From positions 39,006,048 through 39,070,047 of the forward strand of contig OY755251.1 in NCBI GenBank assembly GCA_963576725.1: DNA of 64,000 bases, in the 5' to 3' direction. The position numbers were made by a program, and so were the translations under genes. How positions within the stretch are numbered: the stretch's first letter is position 1; each line of letters starts with the position of its first letter. Positions 10,658-21,099 of the stretch are shown one piece after another. This DNA is from Azorinus chamasolen. Its lineage: Eukaryota > Mollusca > Bivalvia > Cardiida > Solecurtidae. The notes below the pieces were generated by a model. That model saw nothing but the letters and a program-made list of their open reading frames with translations, made no database searches and was not told the origin of the DNA.

Positions 10658-10680
10658 CAAGCTATATGTATAATCTATAT
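10553..10680. repeat. (TA)n centred inverted repeat
   Basis: agcttatacatatagcttgc on the left and gcaagctatatgtata on the right face each other across a (TA)n tract (10579-10654). The left arm is also the 5' junction of the Penelope fragment; the right arm opens the 13-bp array. The whole could extrude as one hairpin. Confidence 0.75.
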
Positions 10681-10975
10681 GTATAAGCTATATGTATAAG
10701 CTACATGTATAAGCTATATGTATAAGCTATATGTAAAAGCTATATGTGTAAGCTATATGTATAAGCTATATGTGTAAGCTATATGTATAAGCTATATGTA
10801 TAAGCTATATGTATAAGATGTATAAGCTATATGTGTAAGCTATATGTATAAGCTATATGTATAAGCTATATGTATAAGCTATATGTATAAGCTACATGTA
10901 TAAGCTACATGTATAAGCATAAGCTACATGTATAAGCTATATGTATAAGCTATATGTATAAGCTATATGTATACA
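10655..10975. repeat. 13-bp tandem repeat
   Basis: About 22 copies of tgtataagctata with minor variants (acatg for atatg). The same motif occurs left of the first TA tract (10118-10148). Confidence 0.9.
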
Positions 10976-11214
10976 CGCTAACCCTTAACTCCGCTGTGAT
11001 AAATTGGGATCTAATGACTACATATGTTTCCATCATGTTTGTTTTAAAACACGAACACGGATCAGGTTGGGTCGTAATCATCTGGATCAAATATATATTT
11101 GTAAATGCATGCCAGGTCATACATAACGGAATAACAGTTCAAACATATCACACAATAGAGGCAATAAAGTGACCACTGTTAAGGGTTGTTGTTTATCTAT
11201 TTTATAATAGTTTG

Positions 11215-12650
11215 ATGGCTCTTTAGAGACAGTACTAAACTAACAGCAACCCTTGATGGCTCAATAGACTAAGTAATAACTGACACCAACCCTTGGTGGC
11301 TAATTGGATTAAGTAATAACTGATACCAACCTTGATGGCTCATTAGACTATAAGTAATAATTGATACCAACCCTTGATGGCTCATTGGATTAGGTAATAA
11401 CTAATACCAACCCTTGATGGCTCATGAGACTAAGTAATAACTGATACCAACCCTTGATGGCTCATTAGACTAAGTAATAATTGATACCAACCCTTGATGG
11501 CTCATTGGATTAAGTAATAACTGATACCAACCCTTGATGGCTCATTGGATTTAGTAATAACTGATACCAACCCTTGATGACTCATTAGACTAAAACATAA
11601 ACTAATTCCAACCCTTGACGGCTCATTGGATTAAATAATAACTGATACCAACCCTTGATGGCTCATTGGATTAAGTAATAACTGATACCAACCCTTGATG
11701 GCTCGTTAGACTAAGTAATAACTGATACCAACACTTGATGGCTCATTAAACTAAAACATAAACTAATACAAACCCTTGATGGCTCATTGGATTAAGTAAT
11801 AACTGATACCAACCCTTGATGGCTCATTGGATTAGGTAATAACTAATACCAACCCTTGATGGCTCATGAGACTAAGTAATAACTGATACCAACCCTTGAT
11901 GGCTCATTGGATTAAGTAATAACTGATACCAACTCTTGATGGCTCATTAGACTAAAAATAAACTAATACCAACCCTTGATGGCTCATTGGATTAAGTAAT
12001 AACTGATACCAACCCTTGATGGCTCATTGGATTAAATAATAACTGATACCAACCCTTGATGGCTCATTAGAGTCAGTACAAAAACAGTACCAATCCTTGA
12101 TGACTCATTAGAGTCATTACTAAACTAACAACACTCCATGATGGCTAATTAGAGTCAGTACTTAACTGATACCAATCCTTGATGACTCATTACAGTCACT
12201 ACTGAACCAATGTCAATCATTGATGGCTCATTAGAGTCTGTACTAAACTAATATATTTCCTTGATGGATCATTGGAGTTAGAACTAAATTCATACATATC
12301 ATTGATGACTCATCATTGCTGTCTCATTTGATTCAGTGCTAAACTAATAACACTCCTTTGTGGCTCATTAGTGCCAGTATTAAACTAATATCAATCCTTG
12401 ATGACTCGTTACATTCAGTACTAAACTAATATATTCAATTCATGCTTTTTAGAGTCAGTGCTAAACTAGTATCAATACTTGATGGCTTATTAGATGAATT
12501 GAACTAAAATGTCAATCCTTGATGGCTTATTAGACTCAGTAGTAACTTTATATAAATCCTTGATAGCTCATTAGAGTCAATAGTAAACTTTTATCAATCT
12601 TTGATGGCTCCGTAGTGTCATTACCAAATTAATACCAATCTTTGATGGCT
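11215..12650. repeat. About 40-bp tandem repeat, about 35 copies
   Basis: Units contain acccttgatggctcattgga and taagtaataactgatacc. The left three quarters (to about 12080) are homogeneous; towards the LINE they drift and change length. The LINE 3' tail begins inside the last gatggctcatta unit, so the LINE probably inserted into the array. Confidence 0.9.
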
Positions 12651-12779
12651 CATTATTATTATTATTATTATTATACCACATTTATATAGCGCTCTTTTCA
12701 CACAGGATATGTGCGTTCAAAAGCGCTGTACATGGATGAAATCAATAATCGGAACGAACCGCATGATTATCTATCCAGA

Positions 12780-13245
12780 CAATGAAATATTTACAATAGA
12801 TATACAATAAATATAAAAATCACTAGCCGGACGGTCAGTGAAGGATATACAAAAGATATACAATAGATATGAAATCATAAACCGGAAGGAACGGCATGAT
12901 CGTCCATCCAGTCAATGAAATGTATGCAATATATATACACTAAATATAAAATCACTAACCGGTAGGGAACCACAAGATTATCTACCCGGTCAATGAAAGA
13001 TATGCAATAGATATACAATAAATGTATAACCACTAACCGGTAGGAACCACATGATTATCTACCCAGTCAATGAAATGTATGCAATAAATATACAATAAGT
13101 ATAAAATCACCAACTGGTAGGAACCACATGATTAATTACCAAGTCGGTGAATTATAAGCAATATGTATACAATAAATATGATATACAATAAATATGAAAT
13201 CACTAACCGGTAGGAACCACATGATTATCTACTCGGTCAATGAGA
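12780..13245. repeat. About 75-bp repeats in the LINE 3' UTR
   Basis: Five to six units share tatacaataaatat, aaatcactaaccggtagg and aaccacatgattatct. They are between the reverse transcriptase stop and the LINE tail, so they belong to the 3' UTR or expanded within it. Confidence 0.75.
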
Positions 13246-13339
13246 GAGTGATTCCTACAGCATATCCCAAGGGCTGCAATGGCAAAGGAATCGTAAGGTA
13301 TGAGAATTGATGATTATAAGCTACTTTTCCTAAACTGTC

Positions 13340-14083
13340 CTAGTAGTATATGTTGAAGAAATGTGTTTTCAGAGATCTTTTGAAACATGCCAGTGAGCTT
13401 GCATCTCTAATGCCTGATGGCAGAGCATTCCAGAGTTTTGGAGCTGCATGCATGAAACTTCTCTCACCGTATTTTACCTTACGACTTTTTGGTACAACCA
13501 ACGACAAGGAACTACTTGCTGACCTTAATTCTCTGCGGGGCCGATACACGTCAAGCATGTCGACAATGTACTTGGCGGATTCATTGTGCATGGCTTTATA
13601 CGTAAGTGTCAGAATTTTGAATTCAATGCGATGTTGAACCGAAAGCCAGTGAAGTTCTCTCAAAACAGGCGTGATATGATCATATCGAGGAGTCCTGGTT
13701 ATGATGCGGGCTGCTGTGTTTTGAACTCTTTGAAGTTTCTGCAGTGTGTTTTTTGAAAGTCCATGCAGCAATGAGTTGCAGTAGTCTATTTTTGATGTAA
13801 CCAGAGAGTTCACCAAAGTCTTGGTAGCATCAGGTGAGAGGTACTTTCTTATATGACCTATTCGTCGGAGCTGTGCATAACTAGACCTACACACCGAATT
13901 GATGTGTGATGCCATATCCATTTGTGAATCGAGCCATGTACCGAGATTCTTTACACACAAAGACGGTTTGATCTTAGAGGAGCCTACTTGCACATGAATG
14001 TCTTCAGGTACTACTGTGTTTTTCGTATCAAACAGGATGACCTCAGTTTTGTCAGTATTGAGCTTCAGCATGTTCTGGTGCAT
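13340..14083 (-). pseudogene. LINE reverse transcriptase, C-terminal fragment (247 codons)
   Basis: It starts in the conserved block KLNTDKTEVILF that follows the catalytic YADD region, and continues through the thumb/C-terminal region: HIRKYLSPDATKTLVNSLV, SKIDYCNSLLHGL, LQRVQNTAARII, HITPVLRELHWLSV, RIEFKILTLTYKA, then APKLWNALPSGIR and FKRSLKTHFF. This order is typical of CR1/L2-group LINEs. The frame is intact for 247 codons, suggesting a fairly recent copy, but the catalytic half, endonuclease and ORF1 are missing. Its apparent ATG is simply an internal Met next to the inserted palindrome. Confidence 0.85.
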
Positions 14084-14085
14084 CC

Positions 14086-14176
14086 CATAGGGGCCCGAAG
14101 TTTGACCCCCGACACTCTAACACTAATAATATTTATTAGTGTTAGAGTGTCGGGGGTCAAACTTCGGGCCCCTATG
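14086..14176. mobile_element. 91-bp perfect palindrome inserted in the LINE, 8-bp target duplication
   Basis: The sequence from cataggggcccgaag to its exact mirror cttcgggcccctatg forms a hairpin with about 44-bp arms and almost no loop (aatatt centre). Both flanks carry gtgcatcc (14078-14085 and 14177-14184). Removing the insert and one copy restores the reverse transcriptase frame with Trp before MHQN. An 8-bp duplication fits hAT-type mobility. The N gap starts one base after the right flank. Confidence 0.75.
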
Positions 14177-14185
14177 GTGCATCCA

Positions 14186-14385
14186 NNNNNNNNNNNNNNN
14201 NNNNNNNNNNNNNNNNNNNNNNNNNNNNNNNNNNNNNNNNNNNNNNNNNNNNNNNNNNNNNNNNNNNNNNNNNNNNNNNNNNNNNNNNNNNNNNNNNNNN
14301 NNNNNNNNNNNNNNNNNNNNNNNNNNNNNNNNNNNNNNNNNNNNNNNNNNNNNNNNNNNNNNNNNNNNNNNNNNNNNNNNNNNNN
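14186..14385. other. Assembly gap, 200 N
   Basis: Exactly 200 N, a placeholder length. The missing sequence likely includes the 5' side of the LINE. Sequence to 14600 shows no recognisable feature. Confidence 0.98.
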
Positions 14386-14604
14386 CCATTATTACACGTG
14401 TCAGATGGTAACTAAACGTCCAAACTTGGATTTCCAGCAATTAAATCTACAGCAACACTAAGTAGTTCCTCTATCTGTATTGTTTCAACATTGTTTGCTT
14501 AGCGTTGACACACTGTGAAAAGATATAAACAATTATAGAACTATTAACGCTTTGAATTCAGAATTGTCAAAAGTGGAATGAGCCATCAGTGTTTTAAGAT
14601 GGGT

Positions 14605-14750
14605 TACATACAACCCCCCGGGGACAGTACAGGCCCTGGGGTACATACAACCCCCGGGGGACAGTACAGGCCCTGGGGTACATACAACCCCCGGGGACAG
14701 TACAGGCCCTGGGGTACATACAACCCCGGGGGACAGTACAGGCCCTGGTC
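14605..14750. repeat. GC-rich 36-bp tandem repeat, 4 copies
   Basis: Units contain ggggtacatacaaccc, ccgggggacagtacagg and ccctgg, with 1-bp length changes in the C/G runs. The arms cccccggggg are self-complementary. Confidence 0.9.
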
Positions 14751-14933
14751 AGAAAGAGCTAGGAGCCCGCAGATCCTGAGTCTGGTTTGTTGGCAAATAC
14801 CAGTACATGCGTTCCTCAAATTCATATATCTGCACTTTTACACCGTGTTTGTTTCATTTAACTGCAAATATTGTAATTACTGTATCTATTATATACAAAA
14901 TGCGACACACAACGCACACGGATGTTGTAAGTA

Positions 14934-15177
14934 CAGTAAACCCGCTCCAAAGTGACAAAAACACCTTCAAGTGTCGTAGTTTAAAACCCCGCTAATGCGA
15001 CCACCTAAAAGAGGTATAATTCTGGGTGCTAGAAGCAGGTGGTAGCTGCAGGACAAAAGTAATGCGGAAATATCCCAGTGGAGCTTTCTGCATTACTTTT
15101 GTCCGGCATTAAGCAACCACCTGCTTATAAAGACACATGTTTATTCATTAAGTGGTCGCATTAGAGGAGTTCTACTG
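14934..15177. mobile_element. TA-flanked MITE, type B
   Basis: TA at 14932-14933 and 15178-15179. The right end is gtggtcgcattagaggag then ttctactg; the left arm has ccgctaatgcgaccacct. Core: agaagcaggtggtag, aaaagtaatgcgg, ggagctttctgcattac, aagcaaccacctgc. About 40 bp of extra sequence lies just inside the left tip. Confidence 0.8.
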
Positions 15178-15264
15178 TAAATACAAGCGTAATACATAGC
15201 GAAAAGAGTGCACCAAAGCATGAAGCAGTCACCACGTTGTTCAAAGGAAAACATTTTATGTTAA

Positions 15265-15752
15265 CCCATTCCCTCCCTAGACTACTTTTTAGACCAAACA
15301 TATTTGACAAAATCTAATGAACACGAGCATTTACTAGAAATAAATATATTTTTAGAATTACAGTAGGACCTCTCTTATGCGACCACTTAAAAGATAAACA
15401 TGTATGTCTTTATAAGCAGGTGGTTGCTTAATGCAGGTAAAAAGTAATGCAGAAAGCTCCTCTAAGATACATGTACCACCTGCATATAGCACCCAGAATT
15501 GTACCTCTTTTCGGTGGTCGCATTGGCGGGGTTTTACTATATATAGTTTTGAAACAAATGTGATAAATAGAGCATTTGCTCTTATGGAGCAAATGCCCTA
15601 TTTATTATAATAGTTTCAAAAATGATTTTTTACAGAGGCATCAAAATGCGTCAGTAAGAGGGAATGGGTCAAAATGCGTCAGTAAGAGGGAATGGGTCAA
15701 ACTGCGTCAATAAGAGGGAATGAGCCAAGTTGCGTCAATAAGAGGGAATGGT
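15265..15752. mobile_element. R3 MITE with nested MITE B and a quadruplicated terminus
   Basis: TTAA at 15261-15264 and 15753-15756. The left end is cccattccctccctag. A type B MITE sits inside (15361-15539). The R3 palindrome follows (gagcatttgctc/gagcaaatgc, about 15550-15620). The right end gcgtcagtaagagggaatgg occurs four times in tandem (about 15645-15752). Confidence 0.75.
15361..15539. mobile_element. MITE B nested in R3
   Basis: TA on both sides (15359-15360, 15540-15541). Left end cagtaggacctctcttatgc; right end cattggcggggttttacta. The core is shortened on the right of the apex. Confidence 0.75.
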
Positions 15753-15894
15753 TTAATGAGATTCTCCTGTAATATCTGCGGTCTAGCCTTTGCATGACAA
15801 CTTAACCATTCTAACGCTTAACACTTTGTAAAGGTTGATGTCTTCTCGAAGTTGATACCAATATTACTTACATCTGAGTCTGTTTGAAGCTTTC

Positions 15895-15990
15895 GAGAAA
15901 GTATTAACTGTTTTTCAAACAGTGTGGATCCTGATGATACGACGCGTGTCTCATCTCCCATCTGGCATCAAATCTGTTTGCCAAAACGAG
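15895..15990. mobile_element. R2-type MITE fragment
   Basis: caaacagtgtggatcctgatg and tctggcatcaaatctgtttg are the two arms of a degenerate R2 palindrome. Confidence 0.5.
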
Positions 15991-16037
15991 CAAGGTCGTG
16001 GTTAGGAGGATAAAGGGAAAGTCCCGGAATGCAAATA

Positions 16038-16215
16038 CGGTAAAAACACGCTAATTAATACGACCACCTACACGTGTATAATACTGAGTGATAGATGCAG
16101 GTGGTAACTTAATGCAGGACAAAAGTAATACAGAAAGCTCCTGCATTAAGCAACCACCTGTTTATAAAGACATCCATGTTTATTCTTTAATGGTCGCAAT
16201 AGAGGGGTTCTACTG
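16038..16215. mobile_element. MITE B lacking the core apex
   Basis: TA at 16036-16037 and 16216-16217. The palindrome apex is deleted: agaaagctcc joins directly to tgcattaagcaaccacctg. Confidence 0.75.
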
Positions 16216-16271
16216 TAATTCGTTAAAACAAGACTTTAGCACTTTACTCCATAGATACACGTTTTTTTTAA

Positions 16272-16486
16272 AACCATTTACTCTATACATATTCATCTAA
16301 GAAATAATGACGTCATGGATATTGGTTAATTCATTTTATAAAGGCATATGTACACAAGAAATGTTCGCCATGGCAGAAACTGTAAAATCATATCTGGAAA
16401 CATAGCATGCCCTGAACATACGGCTCCTACAGGAGCTGTCTGATCTGGATCCATTGTTTGCAAAGGTGTATATATGGAGTAAACGG
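16272..16486. mobile_element. TTAA-flanked piggyBac-like MITE (family R1)
   Basis: TTAA at 16268-16271 and 16487-16490. Family layout: an AT-rich left arm with attcatctaagaaataatg, a mid block (ccatggcagaaactgtaaaatc), the palindrome (cggctcctacaggagctg, tctgatctggatcc), then tgcaaaggtgtatatatgg and the inverted terminus. Non-coding. Confidence 0.7.
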
Positions 16487-16490
16487 TTAA

Positions 16491-16761
16491 CGCATTTGCA
16501 AACAGGGTAGACACAGGGTAAACAGGGTAGACACATGGTAAACAAGGTAGACACAGGGTAAACAGGGTAGACACAGATCAGACGGTTTATGTTGGAACCG
16601 TCAGATCAGGATCTACTCTGTTCCCTTATGTAATGATGTAGATCAGAGTCTACATATTCTGCCATGGATTTTGTTTTCAGAGTCAATATGACATTATAAA
16701 AATGTCTACTTTATATTCATGATGCAATCATTTCTTATATGAATATTCATGAGATACTGGG
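16491..16761. mobile_element. R1 MITE in opposite orientation, sharing the TTAA, with an expanded arm
   Basis: It begins at the TTAA that ends the previous element (16487-16490) and runs to TTAA at 16762-16765. Inside the left palindrome arm, acagggtagacacagggtaa is amplified about four times (16500-16580), giving a small minisatellite within the MITE. Confidence 0.65.
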
Positions 16762-16824
16762 TTAACTTGCACGCCTATTACATTTCTAAGTTGTTCAAAA
16801 TCCAATTGAATCAGATGCCTATAC

Positions 16825-16942
16825 CTTTAACTCCTTCCTCCATAAATACGCATTTCTACACCTTTGCAAACAGAGTAGACCCAGATCAGACGACTCCTAT
16901 AGGAGCTGTCTGATCAGGGGTTGCTCTGTTTGCTTATGATAT
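16825..16942. mobile_element. R1 MITE, right half replaced
   Basis: Left end ccttcctccataaatacgc and a complete palindrome (gacccagatcagacgac, cctataggagctg, ctgctctgtttgc-like). It stops abruptly at gcttatgatat, where the ATAAG repeats begin. Confidence 0.6.
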
Positions 16943-17500
16943 AATAAGATAAGATAAGATAATCTTTATTTATAGTCGGTTTACATCAACAAATAAACAT
17001 TAGCTTTGAAGCTATTGTCCGACATAATCAAGATTATCCAGTAGCAATACAAACAAACAACCTATAAAATAGAAACCTGTAAAAATAGAAAGTATTTTGA
17101 ATAAATAGCATATCACATATAGTTTCATTGAACAGCAAAATATAATTTATTATGGAAAATGCACTGAGCCCATCTTATCACAGAAATGTGCAATGAAAAA
17201 TTAGAATGTCATAAGATCTCACAGGACAGTATTGACAGTCAAAGGGAAGTAACTCATACAAGTCCCAAACTTACTTAAGTATGAGTTAATTCCCTTGACT
17301 TAGCAAAAAAACTACAATAAAAAAGATGCTTGTAGACATAGTCTAAAGTACCTACCCTCTAGCCCTGTCCTCAGACTCCGACAGAGATATCAGATGCTGA
17401 GTATAAGTCAATCGGTTAGTATGAAATTTAAAAGCTACGTATCATACAACTGTGATAAAAGATCAACCACTCTGGTAAGCATAAAAGACTAATAAAATGA
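16943..17500 (-). mobile_element. Possible LINE or other retroposon 3' end
   Basis: On the minus strand, ccgactataaataaagatta leads into a short (TCTTA)n tail (16943-16962) that abuts a truncated MITE. This is how a retroposed 3' tail would look. No coding sequence is recognisable upstream, so the extent is uncertain. Confidence 0.3.
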
Positions 17501-17514
17501 CAAATAAACCAAAC

Positions 17515-17700
17515 TAGAGAGCCATGATAGCCATAATAATCCTCACCAGACAAACAGAGGAGAGGATTTGTAAATTATCACAATGTTTCTATAGAATAAC
17601 AGGCCACCACCGATGTAGGCCTAATTCTGCCATAGAGCCATGATCCGTACAACTTTTGAAGTGGAAATTTCACAATATGTTTCTATTTTTAAAAAAACAA
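17515..17700. repeat. Dispersed repeat, copy 1
   Basis: Shares ctcaccagacaa(a/t)cagagga and tgtttctatagaa with 30595-30760. Common in bivalve DNA to my knowledge; class unknown. Confidence 0.45.
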
Positions 17701-17736
17701 TCGACTCCTCGGGGAGGGGGGTGACCTCATTGTTAA

Positions 17737-17985
17737 CCCTTTTCTCCATGAATATGCATACGAGAAACAAAAAGTTTTCAAAAATTACGTAGACGTTTAT
17801 TCTAAATCAGCCCATGGACACATGATCATGATCGTAATAATCATATAATCAAAAAATAATTCTACAGTTTCTGTTGTGGTTGATTTTTTTTGTGTCCATG
17901 TGTTATTATAACAATAAATCTAAATAATATTCATGATACCATTATTTCTTACATGAATATTCATGGAGTAAGGACATAATCCCCA
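17737..17985. mobile_element. R1-like element without palindrome
   Basis: TTAA at 17733-17736, start cccttttctccatgaatatg, and the family's right arm (acagtttctgttgtgg, tgtgtccatgtgttat, cttacatgaatattcatgg). Confidence 0.5.
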
Positions 17986-18023
17986 TCCCCCGTATCGTAA
18001 TAGTTTCTTTAACCCGTTCGATC

Positions 18024-18215
18024 CTGAATGATCAGAGTGGACTAGCCAATCAGTGTTTAACTATAGAGTCCACTCAGTAGGAAAGGTGTGAACTTGCTAG
18101 AGGAATTTGAACGACAAACAGTGCAAACCTCGATTAGAGCGCTCCTCTTGGAACCCTCTGATCTGGGTCTATACTGTTTGTGCGCATGTCACATTTAGCA
18201 GACATATACTCTTGT
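18024..18215. mobile_element. TTAA-type MITE, family R6
   Basis: ttaacccgttcgatcctga start; gtgtttaactatagagtcc internal marker; palindromic pair (cctcgattagagcgctcc, tctgatctgggtctatac). Related sequence at 26445-26625 and partly at 45535. Confidence 0.45.
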
Positions 18216-18235
18216 TTAAATGTTGCATGTGCCCG

Positions 18236-18378
18236 AGGTTATAAAACTTCTGAGTGTCTGAGATCATTCTCAAGAATCTGATCGGTCAGATTCTGAGCTT
18301 GCTCAAAATCTGACCAATCACTGGCAATCAGATTCTTGAGAATGATCTCAGACTCAAGCAAGACGTTTTATGTAACCT
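18236..18378. mobile_element. Foldback element R5, copy 1
   Basis: Ends ggttataaaacttctgag and, inverted, GGTTACATAAAACGTC. Two arms carry gagatcattctcaagaatct and its mirror, around attctgagcttgctcaaaat. Similar units at 22515-22640 and 22672-22806. Confidence 0.7.
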
Positions 18379-18515
18379 AACACCATGATCTATGGCATCC
18401 GTACATACAAACGAATTTGAAATCGTAAAACACAAGGTAAAGGACATTCGCCCCTACGTCATCCGCCATATATACAACAACATGCATCGTAGCACCTGTG
18501 CATCATCCCAATTAA

Positions 18516-18711
18516 CCTTTAATGTGTTGCGGGTGAATGAGTGATTACTTAGGCAAACAGTTTAGATCCAGATAAAACTCGGCGTCTCACCAGGATCCAA
18601 ACTGTTTGATACCCTGATTGCATATTAGTAGACCAGCTGTTTATAGCTTGCATTTTAAAAATGTAATGATTGAATAATTATGTAAAAATAATTTGCTCAG
18701 CAGGCTAAAGG
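18516..18711. mobile_element. TTAA-flanked MITE R2b, copy 2
   Basis: TTAA at 18512-18515 and 18712-18715. Palindrome arms caaacagtttagatccagat and ccaggatccaaactgtttga. Ends cctttaatgtg and, inverted, CCTTTAGCCTGCTG. Confidence 0.65.
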
Positions 18712-18779
18712 TTAACATCAGCATTGTGACACAACATGCTTACTAGGTCAATAGAAGCATACAGATATACGAGTCCTCT

Positions 18780-19045
18780 ATCTGTATCACAGTATGAGTC
18801 ATTTGTATATGGTACAAGAAAATCATTGATGCGAAGCATCAAAAGGCGCGTATTACTGAATAATAATCAAACCTATTTTATATAATATTTAAATATGGGG
18901 TAAAGTAACAACTAACATTTTTTTTTATTTTACTGCATACATGTTTCGATTTACATCTTCATCAGGACATAAGAACTATAATATACTTAACGTCACGGAA
19001 GTGACGTCATATTTTTTTTAAATATAATATTTAAGTAATGTCAAA
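18780..19045 (-). mobile_element. Second Penelope-like 3' remnant
   Basis: Reading the minus strand, a TGACGTCA site (19019-19012) and a related gtgacgtt are followed by CTGATGA (18965-18959), then GAAAC (18947-18943) and an A-rich tail. This order matches the fragment at 10204-10570, though the sequences differ. No GIY-YIG coding remains. Confidence 0.35.
18938..18965 (-). ncRNA. Weak hammerhead-like string
   Basis: CTGATGA, an 11-nt segment that can form a 3-bp stem (GAT...ATC) and GAAACATGTA. Stem I flanks pair poorly, so this is probably degenerate. Confidence 0.2.
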
Positions 19046-19169
19046 AAAATGTCTAAATGTTTTAGACTACTCATATGGCCTTACTAACTTAATAAAAAAA
19101 ATCATCAGCTTCATCACAAAGGGCCCTTGAATCGGCAGCCATTTCAGTCGGGTGACCTTAGTTATACCC

Positions 19170-19560
19170 TTTCAGTCTCACACTGGATCCCTTATCCCTT
19201 TTCAGGCTAAATATTCATGTAAGAAATAATGACATCATGAATATTTATTATCCCACCTTTTATAATGGCATGAGCACACAAATATTTAATTTATAATCTG
19301 AAAAATTTCTTACATGTAAGTTCACAGCTTATTGCAGGTCTAAAGTAATGCTGACAACTCCTGTAGGTTTTTAGACATAATAGTATTCATTTCATACTGT
19401 ATATTATCCAATTCGATATAGCAAAGTTCAACTGTATGTCTAAATGAAAAGCCAAGGAGTGTCTATATTATTTCATAAGTAAACAGAGAAGATTCAGTAG
19501 GAGCCATATGTAATTGGCAATTGTGATATGATTGAAATGAATACGCAGAAAGGAATCCAA
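19170..19560. mobile_element. R1 MITE split by a MITE C fragment
   Basis: R1 left arm (aatattcatgtaagaaataatg) at 19210-19275 and R1 palindrome remnants (aaacagagaagattcagtagg) at 19490. Between them, 19315-19437 holds a type C core (cttattgcaggtctaaag) and the end aaagttcaactg. Confidence 0.5.
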
Positions 19561-19597
19561 TAAAAATAAGGACATATGTTGTTGTTAGATGTTAGCC

Positions 19598-19735
19598 TTA
19601 AGCCTGTTGCTGACGGATGAATGATTATTTTTGCAAACATTTTGGGTCCAGATGATATTTTGAGTAACTCAGTTTCTTATCAAGATTCAAACTGTTTGGC
19701 ACCTTGCTTGCATATAACGGGTGAAAATTTGTGTA
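19598..19735. mobile_element. R2b MITE, partial
   Basis: ttaagcctgttgctgacgg start; degenerate arms caaacattttgggtccag and gattcaaactgtttggc. Right end lost. From 19740 to 20380 I see AT-rich sequence without a recognisable feature. Confidence 0.5.
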
Positions 19736-20389
19736 ACAAAAACCCAATAACTTTCAACCAAAAATGTGCATCCATAATTAAAATTAATCCGATCATACAT
19801 GCCGTTAAATTGAGTGATACATCATCAAAGAAATAACCAATTAAATAATTTGTACAAACTGTCGCGGCTATAAACATCTCTGATGACACTAGTGCAAACA
19901 GGTACCACCATTAACAGTAATTTGCTATTACAACATAATTCAAACAGCGATTGATTTTGTTTGTTTGGTACTTATAAAGGTTATATTTTAATTACAATTA
20001 AACCATTATCTACTGTCTATATCGTTGATTCTGTAAAATCTATGACTAACAGTTTACAAAATCATTAATATAATTACAAATTTAAGCAATTATCAATATT
20101 TGCAGCATTTTCAAGCAAAAATACTTTGTTCTCGTGGGTTTATTTTCGTCATATAGAGTGGAAACAAATGGGACTGTTGAGGAATAACTAAGTGCAATAG
20201 TTGACATTTAGGAACTGTCAAATTTGACTGTATTTCTCTTCGCGTTCTTTATTTCTTGTCAATGGTCCATTTTCCGACAGAGAACATATTTTGCTTAAAT
20301 AAAATTTGATGTCTGTTACTGATATATTCCACGTATTCCACCAAGGCCGAAACGGATTGCGTCCGAAATGACACGGGACCATTAATTTT

Positions 20390-20445
20390 GAGTCTACTCT
20401 AGGTTTACCCTGTTTGCAAAGATGTATCTATGAAGTAAAATGTTG
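20390..20445. mobile_element. R1 terminal fragment
   Basis: gagtctactctagg, ccctgtttgcaaagatg and tatgaagtaaa match the R1 right end only. Confidence 0.35.
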
Positions 20446-20548
20446 TGCCTGGGTCTTAAAGCATGCTCTAGCATAAAATATGTGTATATATTAATTAAAA
20501 AACTAATTATTACATATTATTAATAACCCGCAATTCTTCACTCAATTA

Positions 20549-20785
20549 CACTCCTTTCGAGGGATTTACTGTGGCGAAAGGAGTAAGTAATCCGTTTTCC
20601 CTGTAAATGTCATCAATATATTAATGATGTGTTCATATATTCAGGCTTCTATCAGTATATTAATGCCAAATGAATTTAAAATATAAAAATTATGTAGGCC
20701 TACATATCATTTATAATAACTAATAAATAGCCGTTATTAATTTTTAATCCTCCTTTCGCCTCCTTTCGCACAAAGTCATCCTTTC
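20549..20785. repeat. Inverted and direct cctttcg motifs
   Basis: actcctttcg (20550) faces cgaaaggagt (20575), a small hairpin; cctcctttcg recurs directly near 20750 and 20760. Purpose unknown. Confidence 0.4.
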
Positions 20786-21099
20786 GTATTTTAGACATAC
20801 TCGGTTTCGCAACATCTTAGTCATTTCCTCGGTGATTATCCTTGATGATCTTGCCGTTGCGGTATTATACATTTTGTATTAGCCCCGACCATAGGGGAAA
20901 TCATTTTCTAACATTTTCATTTCCAAAATACATACAATTATACAGTGGAAACAAATATGTCGACCTGTTTCCAACTACATATAATTGTATTATTCCAGCC
21001 ATACTGTTTTACACTCATAAACCACAAATTACAATTCCACAATAGTTTCACAAGTCTTGATAAATCAGTTAATACTCCTTTTCTATGAGGGAATGGGTT

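Larger units (their letters stand above)
12651..14185 (-). mobile_element. 5'-truncated CR1/L2-like LINE
   Basis: Minus-strand element. The 3' end is a (TAA)n tail (12651-12673) preceded by agcgctatataaatgtgg, a 3'-terminal string I associate with CR1/L2-group LINEs and their SINEs. Upstream are a repeat-bearing 3' UTR (12780-13245) and a reverse transcriptase C-terminus (13340-14083). The 5' part is lost into the gap, and a palindromic element splits the ORF at 14086-14176. Confidence 0.75.

Noticed and set aside
13350..13637. 95-codon plus-strand ORF
   Set aside because: Antisense shadow of the LINE reverse transcriptase.
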